47,707 nucleotides of DNA from Acidobacteriota bacterium. Its GTDB lineage: Bacteria > Acidobacteriota > Thermoanaerobaculia > UBA5066. The notes beneath the pieces are model-generated. The model saw nothing but the letters and a program-made list of their open reading frames with translations. It had not been told where the DNA came from and did not search any database. Made by a program: the position numbers and the translations under genes. Below, one piece after another: positions 15,887 to 24,423 of the stretch. The DNA is taken from NCBI GenBank assembly GCA_008363385.1, contig RHKY01000040.1, positions 1-47,707 on the forward strand. Direction: 5' to 3'. Position 1 is the first letter of the stretch. The number at the start of each line of letters is the position of its first letter.

Positions 15887-16909
15887 TCAGGCCTCCGGCC
15901 GGCCCGCGCGCGCGGAGAGGCCGGTCAGGAACGCGGTGGCGTTGAACCGCATCGTCTCGGCGTAGGTGGCGCGCGTCGGGACGCCGCCGATCGGGTCGAC
16001 CAGGACGAGGCCGAGCCCGGCGTCGCTGGCCACGGCCCGGGCGGCCCCGACGGGGAACTGCGGCTCGGTGAAGAGGACCCCGTCCCCCGCCTCTCGCGCC
16101 CCGTCGACGAGCGCCTTCAGCTCGCGGGCCGACGGCTCGCGGCCGGGGACCGGCTCGATGGCGCCCCGCTCCCTCAGCCCGTAGCGCCCGGCGAAGTGGC
16201 TCCAGGCCGCGTGGGCCGCCACGAACGAGCGCCCCTTCACCGGCCGCAGCCTCGCCTCGATCTCCCTGTCCAGAGCCTCGAGCTCCGCCTCCAGGGCCCG
16301 GGCGCGCGCGCGGTAGGCTTCGCGCCCCGCGGGGTCGACGCCGGCGAACGCCTCGGCCAGCGGGCCGATCGCGCGTGCCGTCAGGGCCGGCGAGAGCCAC
16401 CAGTGCGGGTCCTCGGCCCCGTGGCCGTGGTCGTGCCCCTCGCCGTGGTCGTGCTCGTGCGGCTCGGATCCCTCTCCGGCGCCGATCCCCAGCGAGAGGG
16501 CGGTGTCGTGGACCGGGGCGTTCGAGGCGCACGCCTCCGCCATCCGCCGGACCCAGCCGTCGTACCCGGCGCCCACCACCACCACGATCCTGGCCGAGGC
16601 GAGCCGCCTCACGTCGGACGGCTCCGGCTCGAAGACGTGGGCCGAGATGCCGGGCGGCACGACCGTCCGGACCTCCCAGTCGGGGCCCGCCACGCGCGCC
16701 GCCAGGTCCGCCAGCGGGGCGATGGTGGCCGCCGCCACCGGCCTCCCCGTCGGCGGAGCCGGGGCGCACCCGGAGGCGGCCAGGAGGAGGAGGGCCGGCA
16801 GCGCGGCGAAGCGCCTCGGTCCGGCCCGCTCCTTGACGGGGCCTCGCCGCGAGGCGAGGATCCTCGCCCGGGGGGAGCGGCGATGACCTGCCCGTGCGCG
16901 GAGAAACAC
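15887..16909 (-). CDS. znuA: Zinc-binding lipoprotein of the ABC importer
   Basis: Cluster A-I metal-binding protein. A lipoprotein signal ends at LLLLAASGC. It has a His-rich loop (HEHDHGEGHDHGHG) typical of zinc-specific ZnuA, plus the metal-ligand regions DPHWWLSP, AAHAAWSHFAGRYGL and the late Asp region. The C-terminal part is complete. The start is a problem: there is no ATG, GTG or TTG in frame between the signal peptide and the divergent start at 16883. The nearest candidates are GTG at 16909, 16915 or 16921, all inside the divergent gene and without a ribosome site. I give 16909 as the shortest choice; a non-standard start nearer 16840 is possible. Confidence 0.85.
   Translation of the reverse strand: MFLRARAGHRRSPRARILASRRGPVKERAGPRRFAALPALLLLAASGCAPAPPTGRPVAAATIAPLADLAARVAGPDWEVRTVVPPGISAHVFEPEPSDVRRLASARIVVVVGAGYDGWVRRMAEACASNAPVHDTALSLGIGAGEGSEPHEHDHGEGHDHGHGAEDPHWWLSPALTARAIGPLAEAFAGVDPAGREAYRARARALEAELEALDREIEARLRPVKGRSFVAAHAAWSHFAGRYGLRERGAIEPVPGREPSARELKALVDGAREAGDGVLFTEPQFPVGAARAVASDAGLGLVLVDPIGGVPTRATYAETMRFNATAFLTGLSARAGRPEA
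16842..16859. promoter_or_regulatory. Inverted repeat between znuA signal peptide and the divergent His/Cys-rich gene
   Basis: CCTCGCC (16842-16848), four bases, GGCGAGG (16853-16859): a perfect seven-base inverted repeat 24 bases before the divergent ATG. It could be an operator for a zinc repressor acting in both directions, or only a GC-rich accident; it does not resemble the AT-rich Zur boxes known elsewhere. Confidence 0.3.
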
Positions 16910-17200
16910 AGTCACGAACACGGACCGGGGTGCGGGCACCCGGAGGTCCGGCACGGCGACCACGTCGACTACCTCCACGACGGCCGCCTACACACCCGTC
17001 ACGGCGAGCACGTGGACGAGCACCCGGTCGGCGTCGACCGCAGGCGGCCCGCCGCCTGCGCCCCCGTCGAGTGCTCCGGCCGGCACGGCGAGGGGTGCGG
17101 CCACCCCGCCGTCGTCCACGGGGACCACGTCGACTACCTCGTCGACGGCGTGCTGCACTGTCCCCACGGCGACCACTGCGACCTCCACGGCCCGCTCTGA
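16883..17200 (+). CDS. His/Cys-rich tandem-repeat putative zinc-binding protein
   Basis: 105 residues containing 19 His and 8 Cys. Two copies of one unit: residues 17-47 (CGHPEVRHGDHVDYLHDG...) and 72-103 (CGHPAVVHGDHVDYLVDG...), joined by a linker rich in Arg and Pro. No signal peptide or membrane span, so it is expected in the cytoplasm. GGGGGAG lies about seven bases before the ATG. Short proteins with this GHP..HGDHVDYL motif recur in bacteria, sometimes mislabelled as other enzymes. Position divergent from znuACB suggests a zinc buffer, chaperone or sensor. Metal identity and role are inferred. Confidence 0.85.
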   Translation: MTCPCAEKHSHEHGPGCGHPEVRHGDHVDYLHDGRLHTRHGEHVDEHPVGVDRRRPAACAPVECSGRHGEGCGHPAVVHGDHVDYLVDGVLHCPHGDHCDLHGPL

Positions 17201-17237
17201 GGCGGAAGCCCGCGGGAGTGTAGACCGCGACGGCGGC

Positions 17238-18308
17238 TCAGGGGGACGGGACGAGGCCGAGGGGCCCGCGCCTCTCGGCGAGGATCCGGGCCACGATCCT
17301 CCGGAGCGGCCCCTCGAACGTGTAGGACGACGTCCACTGGAGCCCGCGCTCGTGCGACTCGGAGGCGTTCCACGCCTCGAGCGCCCACCGCCGCTCCTCC
17401 ACCCACGAACGGCTCACCTCGCCGCGCTGCTCCAGCCGGTCGAGCCGGGCCCGCTGCTGTCCGCGGTCCCCGATCTCCGGGTGGTGGTTCACCCCCCAGA
17501 CGCGCGGGCCCACGCCGTCGGCGTCCCGGTCCATCTCCAGCATCGTCATCGCCACGCCCGGCCGGTCGCCCCCCTCCGTCGCCTCGAACGCCAGCGGCGT
17601 CCCGACCCGCTTCCCCGGCGCGGGGACGAGGTCGAAGAGGCGGCTGTCGAGGACCTGCACCCTCGACCCGCGGCTCACCCGCCAGTAGGCCCCGAACCAG
17701 GGGTGCGAGCGGGCGGCCTCCGTCAGGAGGTTCGGCTGGACGCCCATGCTCTTCCCCCCCTTCGACGGCGGGCGGAGGACCGCGTCGGCCGCGCCGGACC
17801 ACCGGCAGAGGAGGCCGTAGGAGTGGCAGATGGCCAGGAGCGACACCTCCCGGTCGGCCAGCGCCTCCTCGAAGAGGCGGTAGAGCGGGGTCTCCCAGGA
17901 GGGGTCTTCGGCGACCCCCTGCGCGAACTCCGACTCGCCGTCGTTCAGCCGGGGGTCCAGCGCCCCGGGGCCGCCCGTGCCCACCACGAGAGGGTAGCGG
18001 CCGCGCAGCCGCTCCGGGAGGGCGATCCCGAGCCGGACGTCGAAGCTGACCACCCGGAAGCCCGGGGCGCCCGCTCCGAGGTTGGCCCGCTCCTGCCGGG
18101 CCAGGTCCAGGAGCGTGTCGACGATCGACTCGTGCCCGAGGTTGGCGAACCCGTGGTGCATGTCCAGTACGGCGACGTCCACCACCCCGCGGACGGGGGT
18201 GGGCTCGTCGCCGCGCCGGGAGACCCGGACGAAGTGAAGGCCGGGATCTTCGGGTTCGATTCGCGGCGGCGGCGACGCGGAGGCCCGCAGGGGGGCGTTC
18301 GTTGCCAT
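17238..18308 (-). CDS. Class I glutamine-amidotransferase-like protein
   Basis: 356 residues, no exact family recognised. A GATase-1-like triad can be proposed: Cys161 in the nucleophile elbow LLAICHSYG, and His276 and Glu278 in WGVNHHPEIG. It also has RYPLVVGTGGPGALDP, like the oxyanion region of the fold. There is no attached synthetase domain. The start at 18308 fits a promoter (TTACCC, 17 bases, CAGAAT) whose -10 box lies 12 bases before it; an in-frame ATG at 18359 lies upstream of that -10 box. It follows gpsA by 91 bases. The C-terminal quarter is rich in Arg and Trp (SRSWVEERRWALEAW). Substrate unknown. Confidence 0.75.
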   Translation of the reverse strand: MATNAPLRASASPPPRIEPEDPGLHFVRVSRRGDEPTPVRGVVDVAVLDMHHGFANLGHESIVDTLLDLARQERANLGAGAPGFRVVSFDVRLGIALPERLRGRYPLVVGTGGPGALDPRLNDGESEFAQGVAEDPSWETPLYRLFEEALADREVSLLAICHSYGLLCRWSGAADAVLRPPSKGGKSMGVQPNLLTEAARSHPWFGAYWRVSRGSRVQVLDSRLFDLVPAPGKRVGTPLAFEATEGGDRPGVAMTMLEMDRDADGVGPRVWGVNHHPEIGDRGQQRARLDRLEQRGEVSRSWVEERRWALEAWNASESHERGLQWTSSYTFEGPLRRIVARILAERRGPLGLVPSP

Positions 18309-18399
18309 CGGCCGTCGCGGATTCTGCCCGAACCGTCCGGTCCGGGTAAACCCGCCCATCCGGGGCAGCCAGAAGAGCCCCGCCGCGTCGGCCGGGGGT

Positions 18400-19401
18400 C
18401 TATCTCGCCTCTTCCTTCAGCCCGCGGGTCATCAGGCGCGTGACGGCGTCGAGCGGCGGGATCCGGCCCGAGAGGATCGCCACGACCGCCTCGGCGATCG
18501 GCATCTCGACGCCGTGCTCGCGGGCGAGCTGGGCCAGGACCGAGGCGGTCGGCACCCCCTCGGCCACCTCGCCGCCGAGCGAGGCGAGCGCCTCGTCGAG
18601 CGTCTTCCCCGACGCCAGCGCGAGCCCGACGCGGCGATTGCGCGAGAGGTCGCCCGTCGCCGTCAGGATCAGGTCCCCGACCCCCGCCAGGCCCGAGAAG
18701 GTCTCCGGCGCCCCGCCCAGCTTCAGCCCCAGCCGGCGGATCTCGGCGAGCGCCCGCGTCAGGAGGGCCGCGCGCGTGTTCTGCCCGAGCGAGAGGCCGT
18801 CCACCAGCCCGGCCGCGATGGCGACCACGTTCTTCGAGGCGCCCGCGATCTCGACGCCGAGGACGTCGGGCGATCGGTAGAGGCGCATCGTCGGCGAGGA
18901 GAGGAGCGCCTGGATCGAGGCCGACAGCTCCTCGTCGATCGAGGCGACCACGGCCGCCGCCGGAAGCCCGCGCGCCACCTCCAGCGCGAACGTCGGCCCC
19001 GAGAGGACGGCGATCCCGGAGTCGCGCCCCAGGACCTGCCGGATCACCTCGGTCGTCCGCCGGCCCGTCCCCAGCTCCAGCCCCTTCGACGCGGCGACGA
19101 CCGGCGTCCCCTGCGGGATCGTCCCCTTCAGGCGGGACAGCTCCTGCCCCGTCGCCTGGACCGAGACGCACCAGAGGATCGCGTCGGCGCCGGCGAAGGC
19201 CGCCTCGGCGTCCGTCGACACGTCGACCCCGTCCGGGATCGGGGGCGCGCCCGGGAGCGCCGGGTGGAGGCGCGTCGAGCGGAGCCGCTCGACGAGGTCG
19301 GGACGGCGCCCGAGGAGGGAGACGCCGAGCCCCGTGCGCGCGGCGTGCGTCGCCAGCGCCGTCCCCCAGGCCCCGGTCCCCGCGATCGTGATCCGCTTCA
19401 T
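18400..19401 (-). CDS. gpsA: NAD(P)-dependent glycerol-3-phosphate dehydrogenase
   Basis: 333 residues making sn-glycerol-3-phosphate for phospholipid synthesis. Rossmann motif GTGAWGTALA at about 8-17, then SGPTFALEVARGLP, and the catalytic-lysine region EIAGASKNVVAIAAG. The substrate loop GQNTRAALLTRAL and GLAGVGDLILT complete the signature. The ATG overlaps the plsY stop as ATGA, so the acyltransferase and its substrate-making enzyme are translated together. Confidence 0.97.
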   Translation of the reverse strand: MKRITIAGTGAWGTALATHAARTGLGVSLLGRRPDLVERLRSTRLHPALPGAPPIPDGVDVSTDAEAAFAGADAILWCVSVQATGQELSRLKGTIPQGTPVVAASKGLELGTGRRTTEVIRQVLGRDSGIAVLSGPTFALEVARGLPAAAVVASIDEELSASIQALLSSPTMRLYRSPDVLGVEIAGASKNVVAIAAGLVDGLSLGQNTRAALLTRALAEIRRLGLKLGGAPETFSGLAGVGDLILTATGDLSRNRRVGLALASGKTLDEALASLGGEVAEGVPTASVLAQLAREHGVEMPIAEAVVAILSGRIPPLDAVTRLMTRGLKEEAR

Positions 19402-20018
19402 TCTTCCGGAGGCTCCTTCTGGCCCAGGCGCCGCTCGGTCCCGTCGAGAAGGCGCTTCACGTTGGCCCGGTGCGAGAAGACGAGGAACGCCGCGTTGGCG
19501 ACCGCCGCCAGGACGTCGGCGTCCGGGGCCCGGAAGAGGAGCCCCATGACGACCGGCAGGAGGCAGGCGGCGGTCAGCGAGCCGAGGGAGACGAGGCGCG
19601 TCAGCCAGACGACGAGCCCGAAGACGGCCCCCACGACGAGGACCGCCAGCGGCGACAGGCAGAGGAACGCGCCGACCGCGGTCGCCACCCCCTTGCCACC
19701 CCGGAAGCCGAAGAAGACCGGGAAGACGTGCCCGAAGATTACGGCCGCCGCCGCCGTGGCGTGCCAGGTCGGGTCCGGCGTCAGGAGGCGCATGCCGAGG
19801 ACCGCCAGACTCCCCTTCAGCACGTCGAGGAGGAGGGTGAAGACCGCCAGCCGCCTGCCCGCGGTCCGGAGGACGTTGGTCGCTCCCGCGTTCCCCGAGC
19901 CGTGGTCCCGGACGTCGATCCCGAGGAAGAGCTTCACCAGGATCGTGGCGAACGAGAGGGACCCCAGGAGGTACGCCGCCACCGAGGCCAGGACCACCTC
20001 GACGAGGTACCAGCTCAC
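19398..20018 (-). CDS. plsY: Acyl-phosphate:glycerol-3-phosphate acyltransferase
   Basis: 206-residue inner-membrane enzyme catalysing the first acylation of glycerol-3-phosphate. The three PlsY motifs are visible: YLLGSLSFATIL with the following HGSGNAGATNVLRT, FGHVFPVFFGFRGGKGVAT, and the late R/K-rich SHRANVKRLLDG. GTG start at 20018 overlaps the cinA stop as GTGA. About five membrane spans. The C-terminus ends in a short charged tail. Confidence 0.96.
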   Translation of the reverse strand: MSWYLVEVVLASVAAYLLGSLSFATILVKLFLGIDVRDHGSGNAGATNVLRTAGRRLAVFTLLLDVLKGSLAVLGMRLLTPDPTWHATAAAAVIFGHVFPVFFGFRGGKGVATAVGAFLCLSPLAVLVVGAVFGLVVWLTRLVSLGSLTAACLLPVVMGLLFRAPDADVLAAVANAAFLVFSHRANVKRLLDGTERRLGQKEPPEE

Positions 20019-21286
20019 CGCGGCGGGCTCCCGACGGCGTCCGGCCGGCCGAGGAGGTGGAACCGGACGAGCGACAGGGCGGCCGAGCTCGACCAGCGGC
20101 GGATCAGCGCCCGGTCCCCCGGAAGGAGGAACCGCCTGTGGAGGCGCGTGCCGTCCGCTGCGTCGAGGGCGAGGTGGACCGTCCCGACCGGCTTCTCCGG
20201 CGTCCCGCCCCCGGGGCCCGCGATCCCGGTGATCCCGACCCCGATCGTGGCCCCGAACGTCCGGCGCGCCCCCGCGGCCATCTCGCGGGCCACCTCCTCG
20301 GAGACCGCCCCGTGGCGCTCCAGCGTCGCGGGGTCGACGGACACGAGGCCGATCTTGGCGCTGTTGGCGTACGTCACGGCGCCGCCGAGGAAGTAGTCGG
20401 AGGACCCCGGGACGTCGGTGAGGCGCGCCGCGACGTGCCCGCCGGTGCACGACTCGGCGAGCGAGAGCGTCTGCCCGCGCGAGCGGAGGAGGTCCCCGAC
20501 GACCGACTCCAGCGTCTCGTCGTCCCGCCCGAAGATCTCGTTGCCGAGCGCCTTCCGGAAGTCCGCCTCGATCCGGTCGAGCGTCCGCGCGGCCTCCTCG
20601 GGCTCGCCCCGGGCGCTGAAGTGGAGCTGGATCTCCCCGGAGGCGGCCAGGATCGTGAAGTCGTGCCCCGGCCAGGCGCGGTAGACGGGGGTCGCGATCT
20701 CCTCCACGGCGCTCTCCGGCATCCCGGCCACCTTCAGGACGCGCCGCCTTATCCCGCCGGGGGGCGCGTGGCGCGAGAGGCGCGGGCGGACCTCCTCCTC
20801 CCACATCCCGCGCATCTCGGCCGGGATCCCCGGGAGGAGGACGACCGTCTTCCCGCCCGACTCCACGAGGTACCCCGGGGCGGTCCCGCGCGGGTTCGGG
20901 AGGACGACGGCCCCCTCGATGACGTCGGCCTGCTTCTCGTTGACGGCCGGCATCTCGCGCCCGCGCCGCCGGAACCGCTCGCGCAGGCGCGCGAGGATCG
21001 CCTCGTCCCTGACGAGCTTGCGGCCGAAGAGGAAGGCCACCGCCTCCTTCGTCCGGTCGTCGGCCGTCGGCCCGAGGCCCCCGGTCACGACGAGGACCGG
21101 CGCGCGGTCGAGCGCGGCCGTCAGCTCCGCGAGGAGGTCCTCCCACCCGTCCCCGACGCACCCCTTCCGGACGAGCCGCATCCCGAGGGCCTCGAGCTCC
21201 CCGGTGAGGTAGAGCGAGTTCGTGTCGAGGCGCGTCGTCCCGAGGAGCTCGCTCCCGACGGCCAGGATCGAGGCCGCGGAGCTCAC
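20015..21286 (-). CDS. cinA: CinA-family protein (NMN deamidase)
   Basis: 423 residues in two domains. The N-terminal molybdopterin-binding-like domain has AVGSELLGTTRLDTNS and VVTGGLGPTADDRTKEA (about 7-95), and PNPRGTAPGYLVE. The C-terminal PncC/CinA amidase domain (about 255-410) has LAESCTGGHVAARLTDVPG and the TYANSAK and GITGIAGPGGGT motifs. PncC-type domains hydrolyse nicotinamide mononucleotide in NAD recycling. GTG start at 21286 overlaps the upstream ABC-F stop as GTGA. Confidence 0.95.
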   Translation of the reverse strand: MSSAASILAVGSELLGTTRLDTNSLYLTGELEALGMRLVRKGCVGDGWEDLLAELTAALDRAPVLVVTGGLGPTADDRTKEAVAFLFGRKLVRDEAILARLRERFRRRGREMPAVNEKQADVIEGAVVLPNPRGTAPGYLVESGGKTVVLLPGIPAEMRGMWEEEVRPRLSRHAPPGGIRRRVLKVAGMPESAVEEIATPVYRAWPGHDFTILAASGEIQLHFSARGEPEEAARTLDRIEADFRKALGNEIFGRDDETLESVVGDLLRSRGQTLSLAESCTGGHVAARLTDVPGSSDYFLGGAVTYANSAKIGLVSVDPATLERHGAVSEEVAREMAAGARRTFGATIGVGITGIAGPGGGTPEKPVGTVHLALDAADGTRLHRRFLLPGDRALIRRWSSSAALSLVRFHLLGRPDAVGSPPR

Positions 21287-23238
21287 GCCGAGACCTCCTC
21301 CGAGAGCCTCCGCGCCGTCTCCTCCCACTCCCCCATCCGGGCGGCGAGGAGCTTCGTCAGCTCCTCGCGCTGCGCCTTGACGGCGCGGGTCCTCCCGCCG
21401 TCCAGGTAGACCTCGGGCGAGGCGAGCGAGAGGTCCAGGTTCCGGATCGACTCCTCGATCCGCGAGATCTCCTCCTCCAGCGCGTCCCTCCGCCTCTCGG
21501 CCTTCGCGCGGTCCCGCTGCACGGCCTTGGCGTCCTTGGCGGCCCTCCGGGCCAGGGCGGCGGCCCCCATCGGAGCCTCGGCGGCGACGCGCTCGGCGGC
21601 GGGGGCGGCCGCCTCCTCCTGCCGGCGCCTCAGGAGGTCCGAGTAGTTCCCCAGCTCCAGCTCGGCGCGCCCGTCCCGGATCTCCAGCACCTGGTTGGCG
21701 ATCCGGTCCACGAACCAGCGGTCGTGGGAGACGAAGGCGATCGCCCCCTCGAAGGCGGAGAGCGCCTCCTCCAGCTGCTCGCGGGCGTCCAGGTCGAGGT
21801 GGTTCGTCGGCTCGTCGAGGAGGAGGAGGTTCGACCCGCCGAAGACGATCCGCGAAAGCGACAGCCGCCCCTTCTCCCCGCCCGAGAGGCTCGTCACCTT
21901 CTGCTCCACCTCGTCCCCGCGGAAGTCGAAGAGGGCGAGGAAGTCGCGGGCCTCCCCGTCGGTCAGCGTCGGGTCGAGGTCGGTGACCGCGTCGAGGACC
22001 CGCGCCGAGCCCGGGAGGTCCGCCATCTCCTGGTCGTAGTACCCCACGAGGACGCCGACCCCTGGGACGACGCTCCCCGACAGCGGCGGCAGGACCCGGG
22101 CGAGCGTCTTCAAGAGCGTCGTCTTCCCGCAGCCGTTCGGGCCCCAGACGGCCACCCGGTCCCCGCGCCGCAGCAGGAGCGAGAGCGGGGCCAGGAGCGG
22201 CCCCGTCTCGGGGTATCCGGGGACGACGTCCCTCGCCTCGAGGACCCGGTCGCCCGAGGCGCGCGCCTCGTCGAACCGGAAGACGACCTCGTTGGCGTCC
22301 TCGCTCGGCGCCTCGATCCGCTCCAGGCGCGCCAGCATCTTCCGCCGGGACTGCGCCTGCTTCGTCTTCTGCCCGGCGATGTTCCGCCGGATGAAGTCCT
22401 CGGTCCGCTCGACGAGCTTCTTCTGCTGGTCGGCGGCCTTGGCCCGGACGCGGTCCCGCTCGTCCTTCAGCTTCCGGTAGGCGTCGTAGTTCCCCGGGTA
22501 GTCGAAGAGGCGGCCGTGGGCCACCTCCACGATCCGGTCGGCCACGGCGTCGAGGAACCTCCGGTCGTGCGAGACGACGAGGGCCGAGGCCCCCGCCTGG
22601 TCCCGCCGCTCGTTCAGCCAGACTTCCAGGAACTCGATCCCGGCCACGTCGAGGTGGTTCGTCGGCTCGTCGAGGAGGAGGACCGAGGCGTCCGACAGGA
22701 GCATCCGCGCGATCTGGGCCCGGTGCTTCTGCCCCCCCGACAGCTCCCCCACCGGCCGGTCCCACGACGCCCGAGGCAGCCCGACCCCGGTCAGGACGCG
22801 CTCCACGCGCGAGTCGGCCTCCCAGCCGCCCCCCCGCTCGAACCGCTCGCGCACCTCGTCGTGCTCGGCCAGGAGCGCCGAGAGCGCCGCCTCGTCCCGC
22901 GCGGCCCCGTGCGTGGCGATCGCCTCCTCCAGGCGCGCCATCTCGGCGGCGAGAAGGGCCAGCCCCTCCTGCGCCCGGGCCACGAACGCCCGGAGCGGCT
23001 CGTCCCCCTCGGGCTCGACTGCCTGCTCCAGCGTCGCGAACGTGGTCCCCGACGCCACCAGCCGCCGCCCGCCGTCGGGCTCCAGAGTCCCCGCCACGAT
23101 CGAGAGGACGGTCGACTTCCCCGCCCCGTTCCGCCCCACGAGCCCCACGACCCGCTCCGGGTCGTGCTGCCACGTGGCGTCGGTCAGGACCTCCTTGCTC
23201 CCGAATCCCTTGCGGATCCCCTCCAGCCGGTAGAGCAC
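21283..23238 (-). CDS. ABC-F family ATPase
   Basis: 651 residues with two ABC modules and no membrane segments. Walker A1 GRNGAGKST (about 35-43), signature VGELSGGQKHRAQIARML, Walker B VLLLDEPTNHLD. The ABC-F linker with QKTKQAQSRRKMLARLER lies at about 290-315. The second module has Walker A GPNGCGKTT, LSGGEKGRLSLSRI and LLLLDEPTNHLD. The last 90 residues form a charged coiled coil as in Uup. ABC-F proteins act on the ribosome or, for Uup, in DNA/ribosome processes. It leads the operon ABC-F, cinA, plsY, gpsA. The GTG start has no ribosome site; TATCCT ends six bases before it, suggesting a leaderless message. Confidence 0.94.
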   Translation of the reverse strand: MLYRLEGIRKGFGSKEVLTDATWQHDPERVVGLVGRNGAGKSTVLSIVAGTLEPDGGRRLVASGTTFATLEQAVEPEGDEPLRAFVARAQEGLALLAAEMARLEEAIATHGAARDEAALSALLAEHDEVRERFERGGGWEADSRVERVLTGVGLPRASWDRPVGELSGGQKHRAQIARMLLSDASVLLLDEPTNHLDVAGIEFLEVWLNERRDQAGASALVVSHDRRFLDAVADRIVEVAHGRLFDYPGNYDAYRKLKDERDRVRAKAADQQKKLVERTEDFIRRNIAGQKTKQAQSRRKMLARLERIEAPSEDANEVVFRFDEARASGDRVLEARDVVPGYPETGPLLAPLSLLLRRGDRVAVWGPNGCGKTTLLKTLARVLPPLSGSVVPGVGVLVGYYDQEMADLPGSARVLDAVTDLDPTLTDGEARDFLALFDFRGDEVEQKVTSLSGGEKGRLSLSRIVFGGSNLLLLDEPTNHLDLDAREQLEEALSAFEGAIAFVSHDRWFVDRIANQVLEIRDGRAELELGNYSDLLRRRQEEAAAPAAERVAAEAPMGAAALARRAAKDAKAVQRDRAKAERRRDALEEEISRIEESIRNLDLSLASPEVYLDGGRTRAVKAQREELTKLLAARMGEWEETARRLSEEVSA

Positions 23239-23336
23239 GCGCGGAGGATAGCCGAGGGCGGGGGGCGGCCCTCCAGGGGCAGGCGCGGGGTCGCGAGGGG
23301 GTCGTTCCGCAGGGGGCGGGCTGGTACCATCGAGAC

Positions 23337-23561
23337 GTGGTCGAGACCGTCGTGGCTCTCCCCGAGGACGTCAAGGCTGCGCTCGACAGGCGCGCGCCCG
23401 CCGGGCCCGCGCGTGACGAGCTGGTCGCCGCGGCGCTCCGGGCCTACCTTTCCCGGCCCGGGACCGGCGAGGACGCCGCTGACCTCGCGACCATCAACGC
23501 CCACGCGGGGCCGCTCAACGCCGAGGCCGAGGACGCCCTCTCGTACCAGGTCCCTCTCTGA
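23337..23561 (+). CDS. Small putative antitoxin of a MazF-type pair
   Basis: 74 residues starting at GTG. The N-terminus (VETVVALPEDVKAALDRRAP) has the beta-strand then helix pattern of ribbon-helix-helix proteins, and the acidic C-terminal half would contact the toxin. It lies 12 bases before a MazF/PemK gene, the standard antitoxin position. The sequence is too short for a firm family call; the pairing carries the argument. Divergent from the ABC-F gene, with a possible -10 (TACCAT) five bases before the start. Confidence 0.7.
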   Translation: MVETVVALPEDVKAALDRRAPAGPARDELVAAALRAYLSRPGTGEDAADLATINAHAGPLNAEAEDALSYQVPL

Positions 23562-23573
23562 AGGCGTGATGCC

Positions 23574-23924
23574 GTGAAGAGGGGGGAGCTGTACCTCGTC
23601 CAGCACCCTGGATCACGCGACCCGCGCCGGCAGCGGGTCTTCGTCATCGTCAGCCGCCAGCTCCTCCTCGACTCGGCGTTCTCCACGGCGATCTGCGCAC
23701 CCGTCTACACCCGGCGCGACGGCCTCCACACCCAGGTCGACGTCGGAGTCGACGAAGGGCTGAAGCACGACAGCAGCGTCCACCGCGACGAGCTGATGAG
23801 CCTGCCGAAGGCCGTCCTGACGAACTACGTCGGCTCGCTCTCCCCCGCGAAGCTCGCCGCGCTCGATCGGGCGCTGGCCTTCGCCGTCGGCCTCACGGCC
23901 GATCCCGAGGGCGGTCCGTCGTGA
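23574..23924 (+). CDS. MazF/PemK-type endoribonuclease toxin
   Basis: 116 residues of the CcdB/MazF fold: [20 protein letters not shown] at the N-terminus, VFVIVSRQ as the central strand, and [20 protein letters not shown] as the conserved substrate-binding strand and helix. Expected to cleave mRNA when free of its antitoxin. Starts at GTG 23574, 12 bases after the antitoxin stop. Complete; no disabling change seen. Confidence 0.85.
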   Translation: MKRGELYLVQHPGSRDPRRQRVFVIVSRQLLLDSAFSTAICAPVYTRRDGLHTQVDVGVDEGLKHDSSVHRDELMSLPKAVLTNYVGSLSPAKLAALDRALAFAVGLTADPEGGPS

Positions 23925-24204
23925 GCTCGATCGGGCTTCCGGACTGAGAATTGGTCCCCTGCGAGACTTCCAGCCGCGCGGCGAGGAATCCGCCCGTCTG
24001 GAGAGGGTGCCCGCCTCGCGTCGGCGTTGGTCGAGCCGCGAGCCGAATCTTGCAGCCCCTGACTGCGTAGGTGTGTCGTCGGCACATCTGCGAAGGCCGC
24101 GAGATACGACCCGGGCGTAGCGCACGCCTCGCGCGGTCCCGGGCACGGGGACGATCCGACCGACCGAGGGACATCTGTCGCTCTCCCCAGACACCGTCGC
24201 TCGT
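23925..24204. other. No recognisable gene; eroded accessory sequence
   Basis: 280 bases with short, discordant open frames on both strands, lower third-position GC than neighbouring genes and no recognisable protein segment. It joins the intact MazF-type toxin to a decayed copy of another one, and is best read as a deletion or insertion scar. Confidence 0.5.
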
Positions 24205-24348
24205 CCCTGGGCCCTGACCGATCAGGTCTGTTCGATCGACAAGCGCCGGGTCGTCGCGGTCTACCGGACCGTCGAGCCTGCCTCGCTGGAGGCGATCGGC
24301 GACGGGCTCCGCCTCTTCCTCGGGCTGGCCCCGCCGGCCGGCGAGGGC
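24205..24348 (+). pseudogene. C-terminal remnant of a second MazF-type toxin
   Basis: The 47 codons from 24208 (WALTDQVCSIDKRRVVAVYR... to GLAPPAGEG) align without indels to the C-terminus of the intact toxin at 25846-26208 (WALTDQVRSIDKRRVVAVYR...). The nucleotide match is high. The N-terminal 70 or so codons are missing, and the stop codon is changed to CCA, so the frame runs on into the next gene. The similarity continues about 40 bases past the old stop (TCCTGAAG..GGCGCCCGA in both). Remnant of a duplicated toxin module. Confidence 0.75.
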
Positions 24349-24423
24349 CCACCGGGCGTCCGGATCGCGCGTATCCTGAAGAGAGGCGCCCGATACTCCG
24401 ATAATCGGGCACAGGAGGCGAAC

